NCBI GenBank assembly: GCA_014323765.1
Contig: JACONM010000010.1
Coordinates: forward strand, 113,908 to 177,907
Source: Cellvibrionales bacterium
GTDB lineage: Bacteria; Pseudomonadota; Gammaproteobacteria; Pseudomonadales; GM7GCV1
DNA: 64,000 nt
Reading direction: 5' to 3'
Part shown: one piece after another, positions 47,096 to 61,524 of the stretch
Layout: every line of letters starts with the position of its first letter
Position numbering within the stretch: position 1 is the first letter of the stretch
Made by a program: the position numbers and the translations under genes
Notes under the pieces: model-generated
The model's input: only the letters and a program-made list of their open reading frames with translations
What the model was told of the DNA's origin: nothing
The model's database searches: none

Positions 47096-49027
47096 TTAGT
47101 GTTGGCTGGCTGGGCCGCCTACTGGGGCGCCGGTGTCGGTGTTGGCGGATTTGGTATTTTTGCTGGCGGTGGCGGGGGGCTCGGTGCTGGGGTTGCCTGT
47201 TCCCCAATCTTTTGGGGGGCGGACTTTGCGGCGGGCCATGAGGTCTTCTACTTGCTGGCTGTCGATGGTTTCGTATTCGATGAGGGCATCCTTCATGGCG
47301 TGCAGGATGTCCGTGTTTTCTTGCAGGATTTCGCGGGCGCGGGCGTAGCATTGGTCGAGGATTTGGCGGGATTCGCGGTCGATGCGGTCGGCGGTTTCTG
47401 GGGAGTAATTCAGGCGCACTGTGTTGCTCGATTCGGCGCGTTGTTCGCCGTAGTGGACGGGGCCTAGGCTGTCTGACAGGCCCCAGCGGGTGACCATGTT
47501 GCGGGCCAGCTGGGTGGCGCGTTCGATGTCGTTGGCGGCACCGGTGGTGACCGCATCGGTGCCGCCGATGAGCTCCTCGGCGATGCGCCCGCCGAACAGG
47601 CTGCATAGGCTGCTGAGTAGGGCGCGGCGGCTGGAACTGTATTTGTCTTCTTCCGGCAGGTACATGGTGACGCCGAGGGCTTGGCCACGGGGGATGATGG
47701 TGACCTTGTGGATCGGGTCGTGCTCGGGCATTAAAAAACCCACGATGGCGTGGCCGGCTTCGTGGTAGGCGGTGGTGATTTTTTCTTTTTCCGACATGAC
47801 GAGGGAGCGGCGTTCGGCACCCATCATGATTTTGTCGCGGGCGAATTCGAAGTCTTCCGCGTCCACTGCGGGCTTTTCGCGCCGTGCGGCGACTAGGGCT
47901 GCTTCGTTGACTAGGTTGGCCAGATCTGCACCGGAAAAGCCGGGGGTGCTGCGGGCGAGCACGGCGGGGCTGACGCTGGCATCGGCTGGTACTTTGCGCA
48001 TGTGGACTTCGAGGATTTGCTCGCGCCCGCGGATGTCGGGCAGGGAGACGTGGACTTGGCGGTCGAAGCGGCCGGGGCGTAGCAGGGCGTGGTCGAGCAC
48101 ATCGGGGCGGTTGGTGGCGGCGATGACGATGACGCCTTCGTTGCCTTCGAAGCCGTCCATTTCTACCAGCATTTGGTTGAGGGTTTGTTCGCGCTCGTCG
48201 TTGCCGCCGCCCCAACCGCCGCCGCGGTGGCGACCGACGGCATCGATCTCGTCGATGAAGATGATGCAGGGGGCTTGCTTTTTGGCCTGATCGAACATGT
48301 CGCGCACCCGGCTGGCGCCGACACCGACGAACATCTCGACAAAATCGGAGCCGGAGATGGTGAAAAACGGCACCCGGGCTTCGCCGGCGATGGCCCGGGC
48401 CATGAGGGTTTTGCCGGTGCCAGGCGGGCCGATCATCAGCACCCCGCGGGGGATTTCGCCGCCGAGCTTTTGGAAGCGTTGTGGGTCGCGCAGGTATTGG
48501 ACGAGTTCTTGCAGGTCTTCTTTGGCTTCGTCGATGCCGGCGACGTCCGAGAAGCTCATCTTGATTTGGTTTTCGCTCAGCAACCGCGCTTTGGAGCGAC
48601 CAAAAGACAGCGGCCCGCCGCGACCGCCGAGTCCCCCCTGCATTTGGCGCATCACAAAACCGAAGACCGCGAGGACGATGAGGATGGGGAAGGCGGCGAC
48701 CAGTAGCTGCACTAGGAGGTTTGGTTCGCTCGGCTCGCGGCCTTTGACGATGACCTCGTTTTGTAGCAGGTCGTCCATCAGGCGGTTGTCTGGGATATTG
48801 GGGCGCACGGCTTGGAATTTCTCGCCGTTTTTTAGTTGGCCGTAGATTTGCTGTTCTTGGAAGGTGACCTCGCGCACATTGCCGGTCTGCACTTGGCGGA
48901 CAAAGTCGGTGTAGCTGAGGTCCTGTTCGGAAGTTGGCTGGTGGAGGTTTTGGAATACCATCAGCAGGATGGCGGCGATCACCACCCAGAGCATCAAATT
49001 TTTGGCCATGTCGGTTTTCTGTCCCAT
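47096..49027 (-). CDS. ftsH: ATP-dependent zinc metalloprotease FtsH
   Basis: [51 protein letters not shown] (HEXXH). Confidence 0.96.
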   Translation of the reverse strand: MGQKTDMAKNLMLWVVIAAILLMVFQNLHQPTSEQDLSYTDFVRQVQTGNVREVTFQEQQIYGQLKNGEKFQAVRPNIPDNRLMDDLLQNEVIVKGREPSEPNLLVQLLVAAFPILIVLAVFGFVMRQMQGGLGGRGGPLSFGRSKARLLSENQIKMSFSDVAGIDEAKEDLQELVQYLRDPQRFQKLGGEIPRGVLMIGPPGTGKTLMARAIAGEARVPFFTISGSDFVEMFVGVGASRVRDMFDQAKKQAPCIIFIDEIDAVGRHRGGGWGGGNDEREQTLNQMLVEMDGFEGNEGVIVIAATNRPDVLDHALLRPGRFDRQVHVSLPDIRGREQILEVHMRKVPADASVSPAVLARSTPGFSGADLANLVNEAALVAARREKPAVDAEDFEFARDKIMMGAERRSLVMSEKEKITTAYHEAGHAIVGFLMPEHDPIHKVTIIPRGQALGVTMYLPEEDKYSSSRRALLSSLCSLFGGRIAEELIGGTDAVTTGAANDIERATQLARNMVTRWGLSDSLGPVHYGEQRAESSNTVRLNYSPETADRIDRESRQILDQCYARAREILQENTDILHAMKDALIEYETIDSQQVEDLMARRKVRPPKDWGTGNPSTEPPATASKNTKSANTDTGAPVGGPASQH

Positions 49028-49091
49028 TGGCTTGCTTGCGGAATTTGCGCGATCATGTGCGCCATTGTGCCAGATTTGCGCACGCCGTGCA

Positions 49092-49727
49092 TCAGCGCAG
49101 GCCATGTGCCACTAGGTAGAGCTCGGCGGAGCGGGGGCGTGAGGCGGCGGGTTTGCGGACGGCGACCCGCGCGAAGCGTTGGCGGGCGGTGCGGCAGTAG
49201 GCATCGAAGCCTTCGCCCATAAAGAGTTTAACGACTAGGGTGCCGCCGGGGCGCAGCATTTGGGTGGCGGCATCGAAGGCCAGTTCGGCCAGGTGCATGG
49301 CGCGTGGTTGGTCGAGGGCGCGTTGGCCGCTTAGATTTGGGGCCATGTCGGACAGTAGGAGGTCTACGGGGGTGTCGGCTAGGGTCTGGGCGATCTGTTG
49401 CCAGATCGCGTCTTCGGTGAAGTCGCCCTGTATGAAATCGACCCCTGCGAGCGGGGGCATGGGCAGGATGTCGCAAGCCAGCACTCGACCGCGCTTTTTT
49501 GTCTGGGCGCGGTGTTTTATCCGTGCCGCGGCGACTTGGCTCCAACCGCCGGGGGCGGCGCCTAGGTCTAGGACGCATTGGCCGGGTTTGAATAATCGCT
49601 CGCGCTGGTCGAGTTCCAGCAGTTTGTAACTGGCGCGGGAGCGGTAGCCGGCGCGGCGGGCGCGGGCGACGAAATCGTCGGTGTGTTGGCGGCGTAGCCA
49701 TTGGCGGCTGCTGGTGGATTTGGGCAT
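49092..49727 (-). CDS. rlmE: 23S rRNA (uridine2552-2'-O)-methyltransferase
   Basis: [54 protein letters not shown]. Confidence 0.93.
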   Translation of the reverse strand: MPKSTSSRQWLRRQHTDDFVARARRAGYRSRASYKLLELDQRERLFKPGQCVLDLGAAPGGWSQVAAARIKHRAQTKKRGRVLACDILPMPPLAGVDFIQGDFTEDAIWQQIAQTLADTPVDLLLSDMAPNLSGQRALDQPRAMHLAELAFDAATQMLRPGGTLVVKLFMGEGFDAYCRTARQRFARVAVRKPAASRPRSAELYLVAHGLR

Positions 49728-49837
49728 TGTGAGGGCGGGATGGGGCAGGCTGGGGCGGTGCAATGATAGCAATCTGGCGCGGGGCCTCTGGTACACTTGC
49801 CGCCCACTTTTGGCTGGTTTTTGCAGAGTTAATCGTT

Positions 49838-50965
49838 ATGTCGGGTACGGTGGATTCGATCTATCAGGGGGCCCCGCTGGGGGATGTCAATATCGTTGCT
49901 TGCGAGCGGCTGCTTACTCCTGCCGAACTGGGTGCGCAGTTGCCGGTGAGTGCGCGTGCGGGGGAGACGATTCAGGCGGGGCGGCGGGCGGTGCGGGCGA
50001 TTTTGGATGGGCGCGAGCGGCGGATTTTGGTGGTGGTGGGGCCATGCTCGGTGCATGATGTTGAGGCGGCGTTGGAATACGCTGGGCGGTTGAAAAAGCT
50101 GGCGGATGCGGTGGGGGATCGGTTGTTGATCGCTATGCGCGTCTATTTTGAGAAGCCGCGGACCACGGTCGGTTGGAAGGGGCTGATCAATGATCCGCAT
50201 ATGGACGATAGTTTTGCGGTGGAGGAGGGGTTTAAGATCGCCCGGCGGTTGCTGTTGGATATTGCCGAGCTGGGGCTGCCGGCTTGCACTGAGGCTCTGG
50301 ACCCGATTTCGCCGCAGTATATTCAGGATTTGATTAGCTGGTCGGCGATCGGGGCGCGGACGACCGAGTCGCAGACGCATCGTGAGATGGCGAGCGGGCT
50401 GAGCTCCGCAGTGGGGTTCAAAAATGGCACCGATGGGGGGCTGACGGTGGCGATCAATGCGCTGCAATCGGTGGCGCGTCCGCATCGTTTTTTGGGCATT
50501 TCTAGTGCGGGGGAGGTGAGCGTGTTTCATTCGCGGGGCAACCCTTATGCGCATCTGGTGTTGCGTGGCGGTAGCAAGCCGAACTATGACTCGGTGAGTG
50601 TGCAGCTGGCGGCTAATCGGCTGCGGGAGGCGGGGCTGAAGCCCAATATTATGGTCGATTGTAGCCATGCCAATTCCAACAAGGATCATCGACTGCAACC
50701 GTTGGTGTTGGAAAATGTGACCAATCAGATTGTGGCGGGGGACCGCACCATTATGGGGGTGATGGTGGAGAGCAATCTGGGGGCGGGCAATCAACCGATT
50801 CCGGCGGATCTGGCGAAGCTGGAGTACGGGGTGTCAGTGACCGATGCCTGCATGGATTGGGCGACCACCGAGGCGGCCCTGCGCACCATGCATGAGCGGC
50901 TGGCGGCGGTGGATCTGGGGGGCGGCTCGGCGGGGGAAACTGTGGGGGCGGTCGCTGCGGCTTAG
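49838..50965 (+). CDS. 3-deoxy-7-phosphoheptulonate synthase, class I
   Basis: VVVGPCSVHDVEAALEYAGRLK; RVYFEKPRTTVGWKGLINDPHMD; GARTTESQTHREMASGLS; VDCSHANSNKDH. Confidence 0.93.
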   Translation: MSGTVDSIYQGAPLGDVNIVACERLLTPAELGAQLPVSARAGETIQAGRRAVRAILDGRERRILVVVGPCSVHDVEAALEYAGRLKKLADAVGDRLLIAMRVYFEKPRTTVGWKGLINDPHMDDSFAVEEGFKIARRLLLDIAELGLPACTEALDPISPQYIQDLISWSAIGARTTESQTHREMASGLSSAVGFKNGTDGGLTVAINALQSVARPHRFLGISSAGEVSVFHSRGNPYAHLVLRGGSKPNYDSVSVQLAANRLREAGLKPNIMVDCSHANSNKDHRLQPLVLENVTNQIVAGDRTIMGVMVESNLGAGNQPIPADLAKLEYGVSVTDACMDWATTEAALRTMHERLAAVDLGGGSAGETVGAVAAA

Positions 50966-51001
50966 CCTGGTTTGGCTTGGGTTGGCTTGCGCCGCGGCGG
51001 T

Positions 51002-51706
51002 TCAGTCGTCTTTGTAATAGGCGTTGGAGGTGTCGCTGTGGTCGGTGATGTCGCGCACCCCGGCCAGCTCTGGTAGCTTTTCTAGCAGGGTTTTTTCCAC
51101 CCCTTCGCGGAGGGTGAGGTCGAGCATGCTGCACCCTTGGCAGCCGCCGCCGAATTTTAGTACGGCGATCTGGTCGCTCTCTTGCTTGCCTTTTTCCTCT
51201 CCCGCTTTTTTTCCTGCTGCTGCGCCCTCTGCTGATTTTTCCGCCTGCGCCGGGGCCATCTCGACCAGGGACACCTGCCCGCCGTGGGCGGCGAGGCCGG
51301 GGTTTATGTCGTTCCAGAGGATGTAATTGACGCGGTCTTCTAGAGGGCTGTCGGCGGAGACCTGCGGGACGCGGGAATTGGGGGCGCGGATGCTGAGCTG
51401 GCCGCCCATTTGGTCGGCGGCGTAGTCTACCCGGGCACCGTCTAGGTAGGGGGCACTGCGTTGTTCGAAGAAGACTTTAAAGGCATCGAGCTCGAGGATT
51501 TGGTCGTCTTCCTGCTGTTCGCCGGCGCGGCAGTAGGATAGGCAGGTCTCGGCTTCGGGGGTGCCGGGGCGCAGGACAAACATGCGGACATTGACGTCGC
51601 CCTCTTGTTTGGCGAGCAGGCCGGCTAAGTAGTCTTGGGCGGAGCGGGTGATCTCGACCGAGAAGGAAAGCATGGCGGCGGTGGGTAGCGGGTTTGGGCG
51701 GGCCAT
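51002..51706 (-). CDS. nfuA: Fe-S biogenesis protein NfuA
   Basis: N-terminal degenerate A-type scaffold; HGGQVSLVEM...LKFGGGCQGCSMLDLTLREGVEKTL. Confidence 0.92.
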   Translation of the reverse strand: MARPNPLPTAAMLSFSVEITRSAQDYLAGLLAKQEGDVNVRMFVLRPGTPEAETCLSYCRAGEQQEDDQILELDAFKVFFEQRSAPYLDGARVDYAADQMGGQLSIRAPNSRVPQVSADSPLEDRVNYILWNDINPGLAAHGGQVSLVEMAPAQAEKSAEGAAAGKKAGEEKGKQESDQIAVLKFGGGCQGCSMLDLTLREGVEKTLLEKLPELAGVRDITDHSDTSNAYYKDD

Positions 51707-51798
51707 TTTACGCTAGGCGGCGGGCGGCGGCATGGTGAAAAATTCTTCTGCTAGAATAGGCGGTTCACACATCTATATAAAAACATTTTGATATTGCA

Positions 51799-55535
<3,737 letters not shown>

Positions 55536-55539
<4 letters not shown>

Positions 55540-55745
55540 TGGACGGCAAAAAGGGTCGGAAGCCTGGGTTCTGGGCGGTGGTGCAGAGTACGCTGGCTGC
55601 CGCCTTTGGGGTGCAGTCGACTAAGAACCGTGAGCAGGATTTTCAGCACGGCAATCTTTGGGTGTATGTCGCTGCGGGGGTGATTTTTACGGCGTTTTTT
55701 GTCTTGGCGGTGCTGGGGTTGGTGCGGTTGGTGTTGGCTTTTTGA
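55536..55745 (+). CDS. DUF2970-like small membrane protein
   Basis: [60 protein letters not shown] overlap with metH stop. Confidence 0.8.
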
Positions 55746-56861
55746 TTAGCGGGCTAGGTTGTCGATGAAGCGTTTTACTCCGTCTAGCCAGTTTTGGGCT
55801 TTGGGGGCGTGTTGTTCGCTGAGGGTTTTTTGGAAATCGCGGAGTAGGGTTTGTTGTTTTTCGCTTAGGCGTACTGGGGTTTCGATCTGGACGCGGCAGA
55901 GTAGGTCGCCTTGGGTGCTGCTGCGTACGGGTTTGATGCCTTTGCCGCGCATTCTGAATAGTTTGCCGCTTTGGGTGCCGGGGGGGATGCGTAGTTTGAT
56001 GCGGCCTTTTAGGGTGGGCACTTCTAGTTCGCCGCCGAGTGCGGCGACGGTGAAGCCTAGGGGAATTTCGCAGTAGAGGTCGCCGCCGTCGCGTTGGAAG
56101 AGCGGGTGGTCGCGCACCTGTATTTGCACGTAGAGGTCGCCGGGTGGGGCACCGCTGGTGCCGGCCTCGCCTTCGCCGGTTAAGCGAATGCGGTCGCCGG
56201 TGTCGACCCCGGGCGGCACTTTGACCGATAGGGTTTTGCTGCCGCGTGCTCGTCCCTCGCCGCCGCATTTGGCGCATGGGTCGGCGATGATCTGGCCGCT
56301 GCCGCGGCAGGTCGGGCAGGTTTGCTGGACTGAGAAGAAGCCTTGCTGCATGCGCACTTGGCCTTGGCCTTGGCAGCTGGGGCAGGTGCTTTTGCCGGTG
56401 CCGGATTTGGCTCCGCTGCCATCGCAGATGGCGCAGGCTATATAGGTGGGGATGCGGACTTTGGTGGTGGTGCCGGCTACGGCTTGTTCGAGGTCGAGTT
56501 GCAGCCGGTATTGCAGGTCGGAGCCGCGGCCCGGCTTGCGGCGGGAGCGATCGGCACTGGCGAAAATGTCGCCGAACACATCGCCGAAGATGTCTTCAAA
56601 ACCGGCGGTGCTTTGGAAGCCGCCGGTGCGGGTCGCGTCCACCCCGGCGTGGCCGAAGCGGTCGTAGGCGGCGCGCTTTTCGGCATCCGATAGGACTTCG
56701 TAGGCTTCGCTAGCCTCTTTGAATTTGGCTTCGGCCTGTTTGTCGCCGGGGGCGCGGTCCGGGTGGTACTTCATGGCCACGCGGCGGTAGGCTTTTTTTA
56801 GCTCTGGCGGGGTGCTGTTGCGGTCGACGCCTAAGACTTCGTAATAATCGCGTTTTGCCAC
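55746..56861 (-). CDS. dnaJ: Chaperone DnaJ
   Basis: [32 protein letters not shown] (HPD); four CxxCxGxG-type zinc motifs. Confidence 0.96.
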   Translation of the reverse strand: MAKRDYYEVLGVDRNSTPPELKKAYRRVAMKYHPDRAPGDKQAEAKFKEASEAYEVLSDAEKRAAYDRFGHAGVDATRTGGFQSTAGFEDIFGDVFGDIFASADRSRRKPGRGSDLQYRLQLDLEQAVAGTTTKVRIPTYIACAICDGSGAKSGTGKSTCPSCQGQGQVRMQQGFFSVQQTCPTCRGSGQIIADPCAKCGGEGRARGSKTLSVKVPPGVDTGDRIRLTGEGEAGTSGAPPGDLYVQIQVRDHPLFQRDGGDLYCEIPLGFTVAALGGELEVPTLKGRIKLRIPPGTQSGKLFRMRGKGIKPVRSSTQGDLLCRVQIETPVRLSEKQQTLLRDFQKTLSEQHAPKAQNWLDGVKRFIDNLAR

Positions 56862-56975
56862 TGGTTTTTCCGCCGCCTAGCGAGTCTGGCTGTGAAGTTC
56901 GCCGTCTAGCGTGGGGGCTGTGGGCGGGTGACAGGTGCGGTGCTGAGTCGTTGCGGAAGTCGCGGTCGGGCCGGG

Positions 56976-58901
56976 TTACTTGTTGTCTTCTTTGACTTCT
57001 TCGAACTCGGCATCGACCACATCGTCGGGCGCGGCCCCTGTGGAATCTTGGGGCGCATCGGCACCGGTGCCGGCTTGCTGCTCGCCGTAGAGTTTTTGCG
57101 CTAGGGTGGCGGACAGGGTGGTGAGTTTTTCGGTGGCTTGTTCGATGGCTTGGCGGTCGTCGCCTTTGCAGGCGGTCTCTACTGCGGCGATGGCTGCTTC
57201 GATCTCGGATTTTTGTGCTGCGTCTATTTTGTCGGCGGCTTCTTGCAAGGTTTTACGGGTGGCGTGGGCCAGCCCTTCGGCACCGTTGCGCACTTGGATT
57301 AGCTCGGCGAATTTCTCGTCTTCGGCGGCGTGGGCTTCGGCCTCGGCGACCATTTTCTCGATCTCGCCTTCGGATAGGCCGGAGGAGGCTTTGATGATGA
57401 TGGATTGCTCCTTGCCGGTGGCTTGGTCTTTGGCCGATACGTTGAGGATGCCGTTGGCATCGATGTCGAAGGTGACTTCGATCTGCGGCATGCCGCGCGG
57501 GGCGGGGGGGATGTCGGCCAGATCGAATTTGCCGAGGGATTTGTTTTGGGTTGCCTGTTTGCGTTCGCCTTGGACTACGTGGATGGTGACTGCTGTCTGG
57601 TTGTCTTCGGCGGTGGAAAATACTTGGGATTTTTTGGTGGGGATGGTGGTGTTTTTGTCGATCAGCGGCGTGGCGACCCCGCCGAGAGTTTCGATGCCGA
57701 GGCTGAGCGGGGTGACATCGAGCAGTAGCACATCGGTGACATCGCCGGCGAGGACCGCGCCTTGCAAGGCGGCACCCATGGCCACCGCTTCATCCGGGTT
57801 GACATCGCGGCGTGGCTCGCGCTCGAAGAACGCCTGCACTTTTTCCTGTACCAGCGGCATGCGCGTCTGGCCGCCGACTAGGATGACCTCGTCGATTTTG
57901 CTGGCGGCTAGATCGGCATCTTTGAGGGCGATTTTGCACGGTTCCAGCGAACGCTGCACCAGATCTTCAACCAGCGATTCCAGCTTGGCGCGGGTGAGTT
58001 TGACCACCAAGTGCTTGGGGCCGGTGGAATCGGCGGTGATGTAGGGCAGGTTGACCTCGGTTTGCTGGCTGGAGGAGAGCTCGATTTTGGCTTTCTCGCC
58101 CGCTTCTTTGAGGCGTTGCATGGCCAGTGGGTCGCCTTTTAGATCCAGACCGCCGTTCTCGCTTTTGAATTCTTCCGCCAAGTAGTCGATGAGGGCCATG
58201 TCGAAGTCTTCACCGCCGAGGAAGGTGTCGCCGTTGGTGGCCAGCACTTCGAACTGCTTTTCGCCGTCTACATCGGCAATTTCGATGATCGATACATCGA
58301 AGGTGCCGCCGCCGAGATCGTAGACTGCCACGGTGCGATCGCCGCTGCCTGCCTTGTCTAAGCCGTAGGCTAGGGCGGCGGCGGTGGGTTCGTTGATGAT
58401 GCGCTTGACATCTAGGCCGGCGATTTTGCCGGCGTCTTTGGTGGCTTGGCGTTGGGAGTCGTTGAAGTAGGCGGGGACTGTGATGACCGCGGCGGTTACT
58501 GGCTCGCCGAGGTAGTCTTCGGCGGTTTTTTTCATTTTTTTCAGCACTTCGGCGGAAATTTGCGGGGGGGCTTTTTTCTCGCCCTTTACTTCCACCCATG
58601 CATCGCCGTTGTCGGCTTTGACTATCTGATAGGGCACCATTTGGATGTCTTTTTGCACGACCTTGTCGTCAAATTTGCGGCCGATTAGGCGTTTGACCGC
58701 GAACAGGGTGTTGTTCGGATTGGTGACCGCTTGGCGTTTGGCGGACTGGCCGACTAGGGTTTCGCCCTCTTTGGAGAAGGCGACAATCGACGGGGTGGTG
58801 CGGTCGCCTTCGGCGTTTTCGATCACCCGCACTTTGCTGCCGTCTAGGACCGCTACGCAGGAGTTAGTGGTGCCCAGATCAATTCCGATAATTTTGCTCA
58901 T
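56976..58901 (-). CDS. dnaK: Chaperone DnaK
   Basis: [47 protein letters not shown]-terminus. Confidence 0.97.
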   Translation of the reverse strand: MSKIIGIDLGTTNSCVAVLDGSKVRVIENAEGDRTTPSIVAFSKEGETLVGQSAKRQAVTNPNNTLFAVKRLIGRKFDDKVVQKDIQMVPYQIVKADNGDAWVEVKGEKKAPPQISAEVLKKMKKTAEDYLGEPVTAAVITVPAYFNDSQRQATKDAGKIAGLDVKRIINEPTAAALAYGLDKAGSGDRTVAVYDLGGGTFDVSIIEIADVDGEKQFEVLATNGDTFLGGEDFDMALIDYLAEEFKSENGGLDLKGDPLAMQRLKEAGEKAKIELSSSQQTEVNLPYITADSTGPKHLVVKLTRAKLESLVEDLVQRSLEPCKIALKDADLAASKIDEVILVGGQTRMPLVQEKVQAFFEREPRRDVNPDEAVAMGAALQGAVLAGDVTDVLLLDVTPLSLGIETLGGVATPLIDKNTTIPTKKSQVFSTAEDNQTAVTIHVVQGERKQATQNKSLGKFDLADIPPAPRGMPQIEVTFDIDANGILNVSAKDQATGKEQSIIIKASSGLSEGEIEKMVAEAEAHAAEDEKFAELIQVRNGAEGLAHATRKTLQEAADKIDAAQKSEIEAAIAAVETACKGDDRQAIEQATEKLTTLSATLAQKLYGEQQAGTGADAPQDSTGAAPDDVVDAEFEEVKEDNK

Positions 58902-58998
58902 TGTGCTCTCCGTCTGTTGGCCGCATGGTCGTTGGCTATGAGTTGTGATATAGGTCTGCCCGGCGCAATTTCAAGCCTGCTTCAGACTGGCGCAGGGG

Positions 58999-59646
58999 CT
59001 AATCGGGGGCCTTGCTGACCACCACCATGGCCGGGCGTAGCAGGCGACCGTTTAGGCTGTAGCCTTTTTGGTGGACTTCTAGGATGCTGTTTGGCTCTAG
59101 ATCCGCGTTGGGCAACATGGCGACCGCCTGATGTTGTTCGGGGTCGAAGGGCTGGCCGACTGGCTCGATTTGCGTGACACCGTGTTTTTGCAGGCTGTTG
59201 AGGAAGGATTTGCGGGTGAGTTCCAGCCCCTCGGTGATGGCGGGCGGGGCTTCTGCGTCCATGTTGGCTAGGGCGCGGTCGAGGTTGTCGACCACTGGCA
59301 GCAGGTCTTCGACCAGGTGTGCGATGGCGAAACGGCGCGATTTTTCCGCCTCGGCCTCGGCGCGGCGGCGGGTGTTTTGCGCCTCCGCTTGGGCGCGTAG
59401 CTGGGCTTCGGTGGCCGCATCTAGCTGGGCTTGCAGGTTTTTGATCTGCTCCGCAAGGGGGATCTCGGGCTCTTCGGCGGGAGCGGTGGGTTGCGGCGAT
59501 TCGTCTTGTGGCGGCTCGGCGGTTTGCGCTGCGGGCGGGGGGGTGGATTCGCTGGGGGTGGATTCGGATTCGGGTTCGGCTTCAGGCGCGGTGGCTTCTA
59601 TTGCATCGGCTGCATCGGCGGGTTTTGGGGTGGGCTGCTTGGGCAA
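58999..59646 (-). CDS. grpE: Nucleotide exchange factor GrpE
   Basis: DLLPVVDNLDRAL; GVTQIEPVGQPFDPEQHQAVAM; YSLNGRLLRPAMVVVSK. Confidence 0.93.
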   Translation of the reverse strand: MPKQPTPKPADAADAIEATAPEAEPESESTPSESTPPPAAQTAEPPQDESPQPTAPAEEPEIPLAEQIKNLQAQLDAATEAQLRAQAEAQNTRRRAEAEAEKSRRFAIAHLVEDLLPVVDNLDRALANMDAEAPPAITEGLELTRKSFLNSLQKHGVTQIEPVGQPFDPEQHQAVAMLPNADLEPNSILEVHQKGYSLNGRLLRPAMVVVSKAPD

Positions 59647-59785
59647 GAGTGCTCTCCGGCGGTGACGGTCTGTCGGCAGATATAGGGCCTAGTTTGGCGG
59701 CTTCAAGCGCGGGGGCGAGGCGGTCAATTCCAAATGGGGCTTGGCTCTGTGTAAAATTGTGCGTTTCCCAGCCGGGGATTGGGCG

Positions 59786-61453
59786 GTGTTCACCCAGCTT
59801 TTCGTAAAAAACCATAGCCTGATCGACTGCCTAGAAATTGAATTCGGGGCGGGGTTGTCGGCCATCACGGGCGAGACGGGCGCGGGCAAATCCATTTTGC
59901 TGGCCGCTTTAGGGCTGACCTTGCGCGACCGGGCCGATGCCAGCCAGGTGCGCGAAGGGGCGGATCGGGCCGAGATTCAGGCGCATTTTGATCTGGCTGG
60001 GCTGCCGGCGGCGCGGGATTTTCTGGAATCGCACAGTTTGGATGAGTCTGCGGACTGTGTGTTGCGGCGAGTCATCAATGCGGGGGGGGCGTCTAAGGCG
60101 TGGATCAATGGGCGGCCTGCCACCTTGGGGCTGCTGCGCGAGCTGGCTGAGCATCTGATCAGCATTCATAGTCAGCACGAACACCAGCGGCTGTTGCGCC
60201 CGGAACACCAATTATTGCTGCTCGATAATTACGCGGGGCAGGGGGCGTTGCGCCGCGAGGTGGCCCGGGCTTTCGAGCAGTGGACTGCCGCTGCTGTGCG
60301 TCTGCGCCAGCTGCGCGACAGTGAGGAAGAACAGCGGCGGCGGGGCGAGCTGTTGCGTTTTCATGTCGAGGAGCTCCAGCTGCTGGACTTGGCGGTCGGT
60401 GAATTTGCGGCGTTGGAGCGGGAGCAGCAAACCTTGGCGGGGGGCGATGAAATTCTGGCGCGATTGGCGGCGGCGGCTGACTTGCTCAGCGATGCGGAAA
60501 ACTTCAATGCATTGAGCGCGGTGCAGCGGCTCGTGGGTCTGACGGCGGCCATCGATGCGCCCGGTTTGCCGGAAGTGAGGAAACTGCTTGAGAGTGCTGG
60601 CGCACAGCTGGAGGAGGTGCGTGCCCTGCTGCGGAATGCCAGCGAGCAGGTGCAGCCGAACCCGCAGCGGCTGGCGGAGGTGGAGGCACGTTTGTCGGCG
60701 GCTTTTGATCTGGCGCGTAAGCACCGTTGCGAGGCGGATCATTTGCCGGTACTGGCTGCCGAATTGCAAGCTGAGCTGGAGGCATTGGAGAGGGCGGCGA
60801 CCGATGCAGGGGCACTTGGCGAGCAGGTGGCCGCGTTTGAGGCCGAGTACCGGCGGCTGGCCGGGGCATTGAGCGAACAGCGGCGGCGGGCGGCGGGTGA
60901 ATTGGCGACGGCGGTGGAGCGTGAGTTTGCCGAGCTTAATATGGCTGGGGCCGGGTTACGTTTGCAGTTAACGCCGATCGAACCGGCGGCTCGCGGGCTG
61001 GAAAAGTGCGAGTTTTTAGTGCGCACTAATCCGGGGCAAGCGCACAAGCCATTGGCGCGGATTGCTTCGGGCGGGGAGATTTCGCGTATTAGTTTGGCGA
61101 TCGGGGTAGTTACCGCCGCCAGTAGTCAAAACCCGACGCTGATATTCGATGAGGTGGATGCGGGCATTGGCGGGGCCACTGCGGCCAGCGTGGGCAATAA
61201 ACTGCGCCAGCTGAGCCGCAATGCGCAGGTCATTTGTATTACCCATCTGGCGCAGGTGGCGGCGCGGGCAGACCGTCAGCTGTTAGTCGCTAAATCGAGC
61301 GACGGGGCGGGGACGCAAACGCGGATTCGGCTGCTGGGTGCGGACGAGCGGCGGGTGGAGATTGCGCGTATGTTGAGTGGCGACAGTCGCTCGGAGTATT
61401 CGATTCAGCATGCGGAGGAGTTGTTGAGGAAGGCGGGGGATTCAGGTAGTTAA
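59786..61453 (+). CDS. recN: DNA repair protein RecN
   Basis: GLSAITGETGAGKSILLAALGL; LARIASGGEISRISLAIGVV; TLIFDEVDAGIGG; GTG start. Confidence 0.94.
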   Translation: MFTQLFVKNHSLIDCLEIEFGAGLSAITGETGAGKSILLAALGLTLRDRADASQVREGADRAEIQAHFDLAGLPAARDFLESHSLDESADCVLRRVINAGGASKAWINGRPATLGLLRELAEHLISIHSQHEHQRLLRPEHQLLLLDNYAGQGALRREVARAFEQWTAAAVRLRQLRDSEEEQRRRGELLRFHVEELQLLDLAVGEFAALEREQQTLAGGDEILARLAAAADLLSDAENFNALSAVQRLVGLTAAIDAPGLPEVRKLLESAGAQLEEVRALLRNASEQVQPNPQRLAEVEARLSAAFDLARKHRCEADHLPVLAAELQAELEALERAATDAGALGEQVAAFEAEYRRLAGALSEQRRRAAGELATAVEREFAELNMAGAGLRLQLTPIEPAARGLEKCEFLVRTNPGQAHKPLARIASGGEISRISLAIGVVTAASSQNPTLIFDEVDAGIGGATAASVGNKLRQLSRNAQVICITHLAQVAARADRQLLVAKSSDGAGTQTRIRLLGADERRVEIARMLSGDSRSEYSIQHAEELLRKAGDSGS

Positions 61454-61524
61454 TCGGGAGGTGCGGCGCAGGAGGAGCTTCCCATTTTAGCAATGCATGG
61501 TCGGGGAATTTTAACTGAAGGGTT

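Noticed and set aside
46971-48215. 414-aa minus-strand ORF overlapping ftsH
   Set aside because: Out-of-frame reading of ftsH with Arg/Pro-rich translation.
49829-50794. 321-aa minus-strand ORF opposite DAHP synthase
   Set aside because: Antisense shadow; the + strand product is clearly DAHP synthase.
51760-51798. AT-rich leader before metH (ACATCTATATAAAAACATTTTGATATTG) as a specific regulator site
   Set aside because: Possibly a methionine-cycle regulator site, but I could not match it convincingly to a known consensus by eye.
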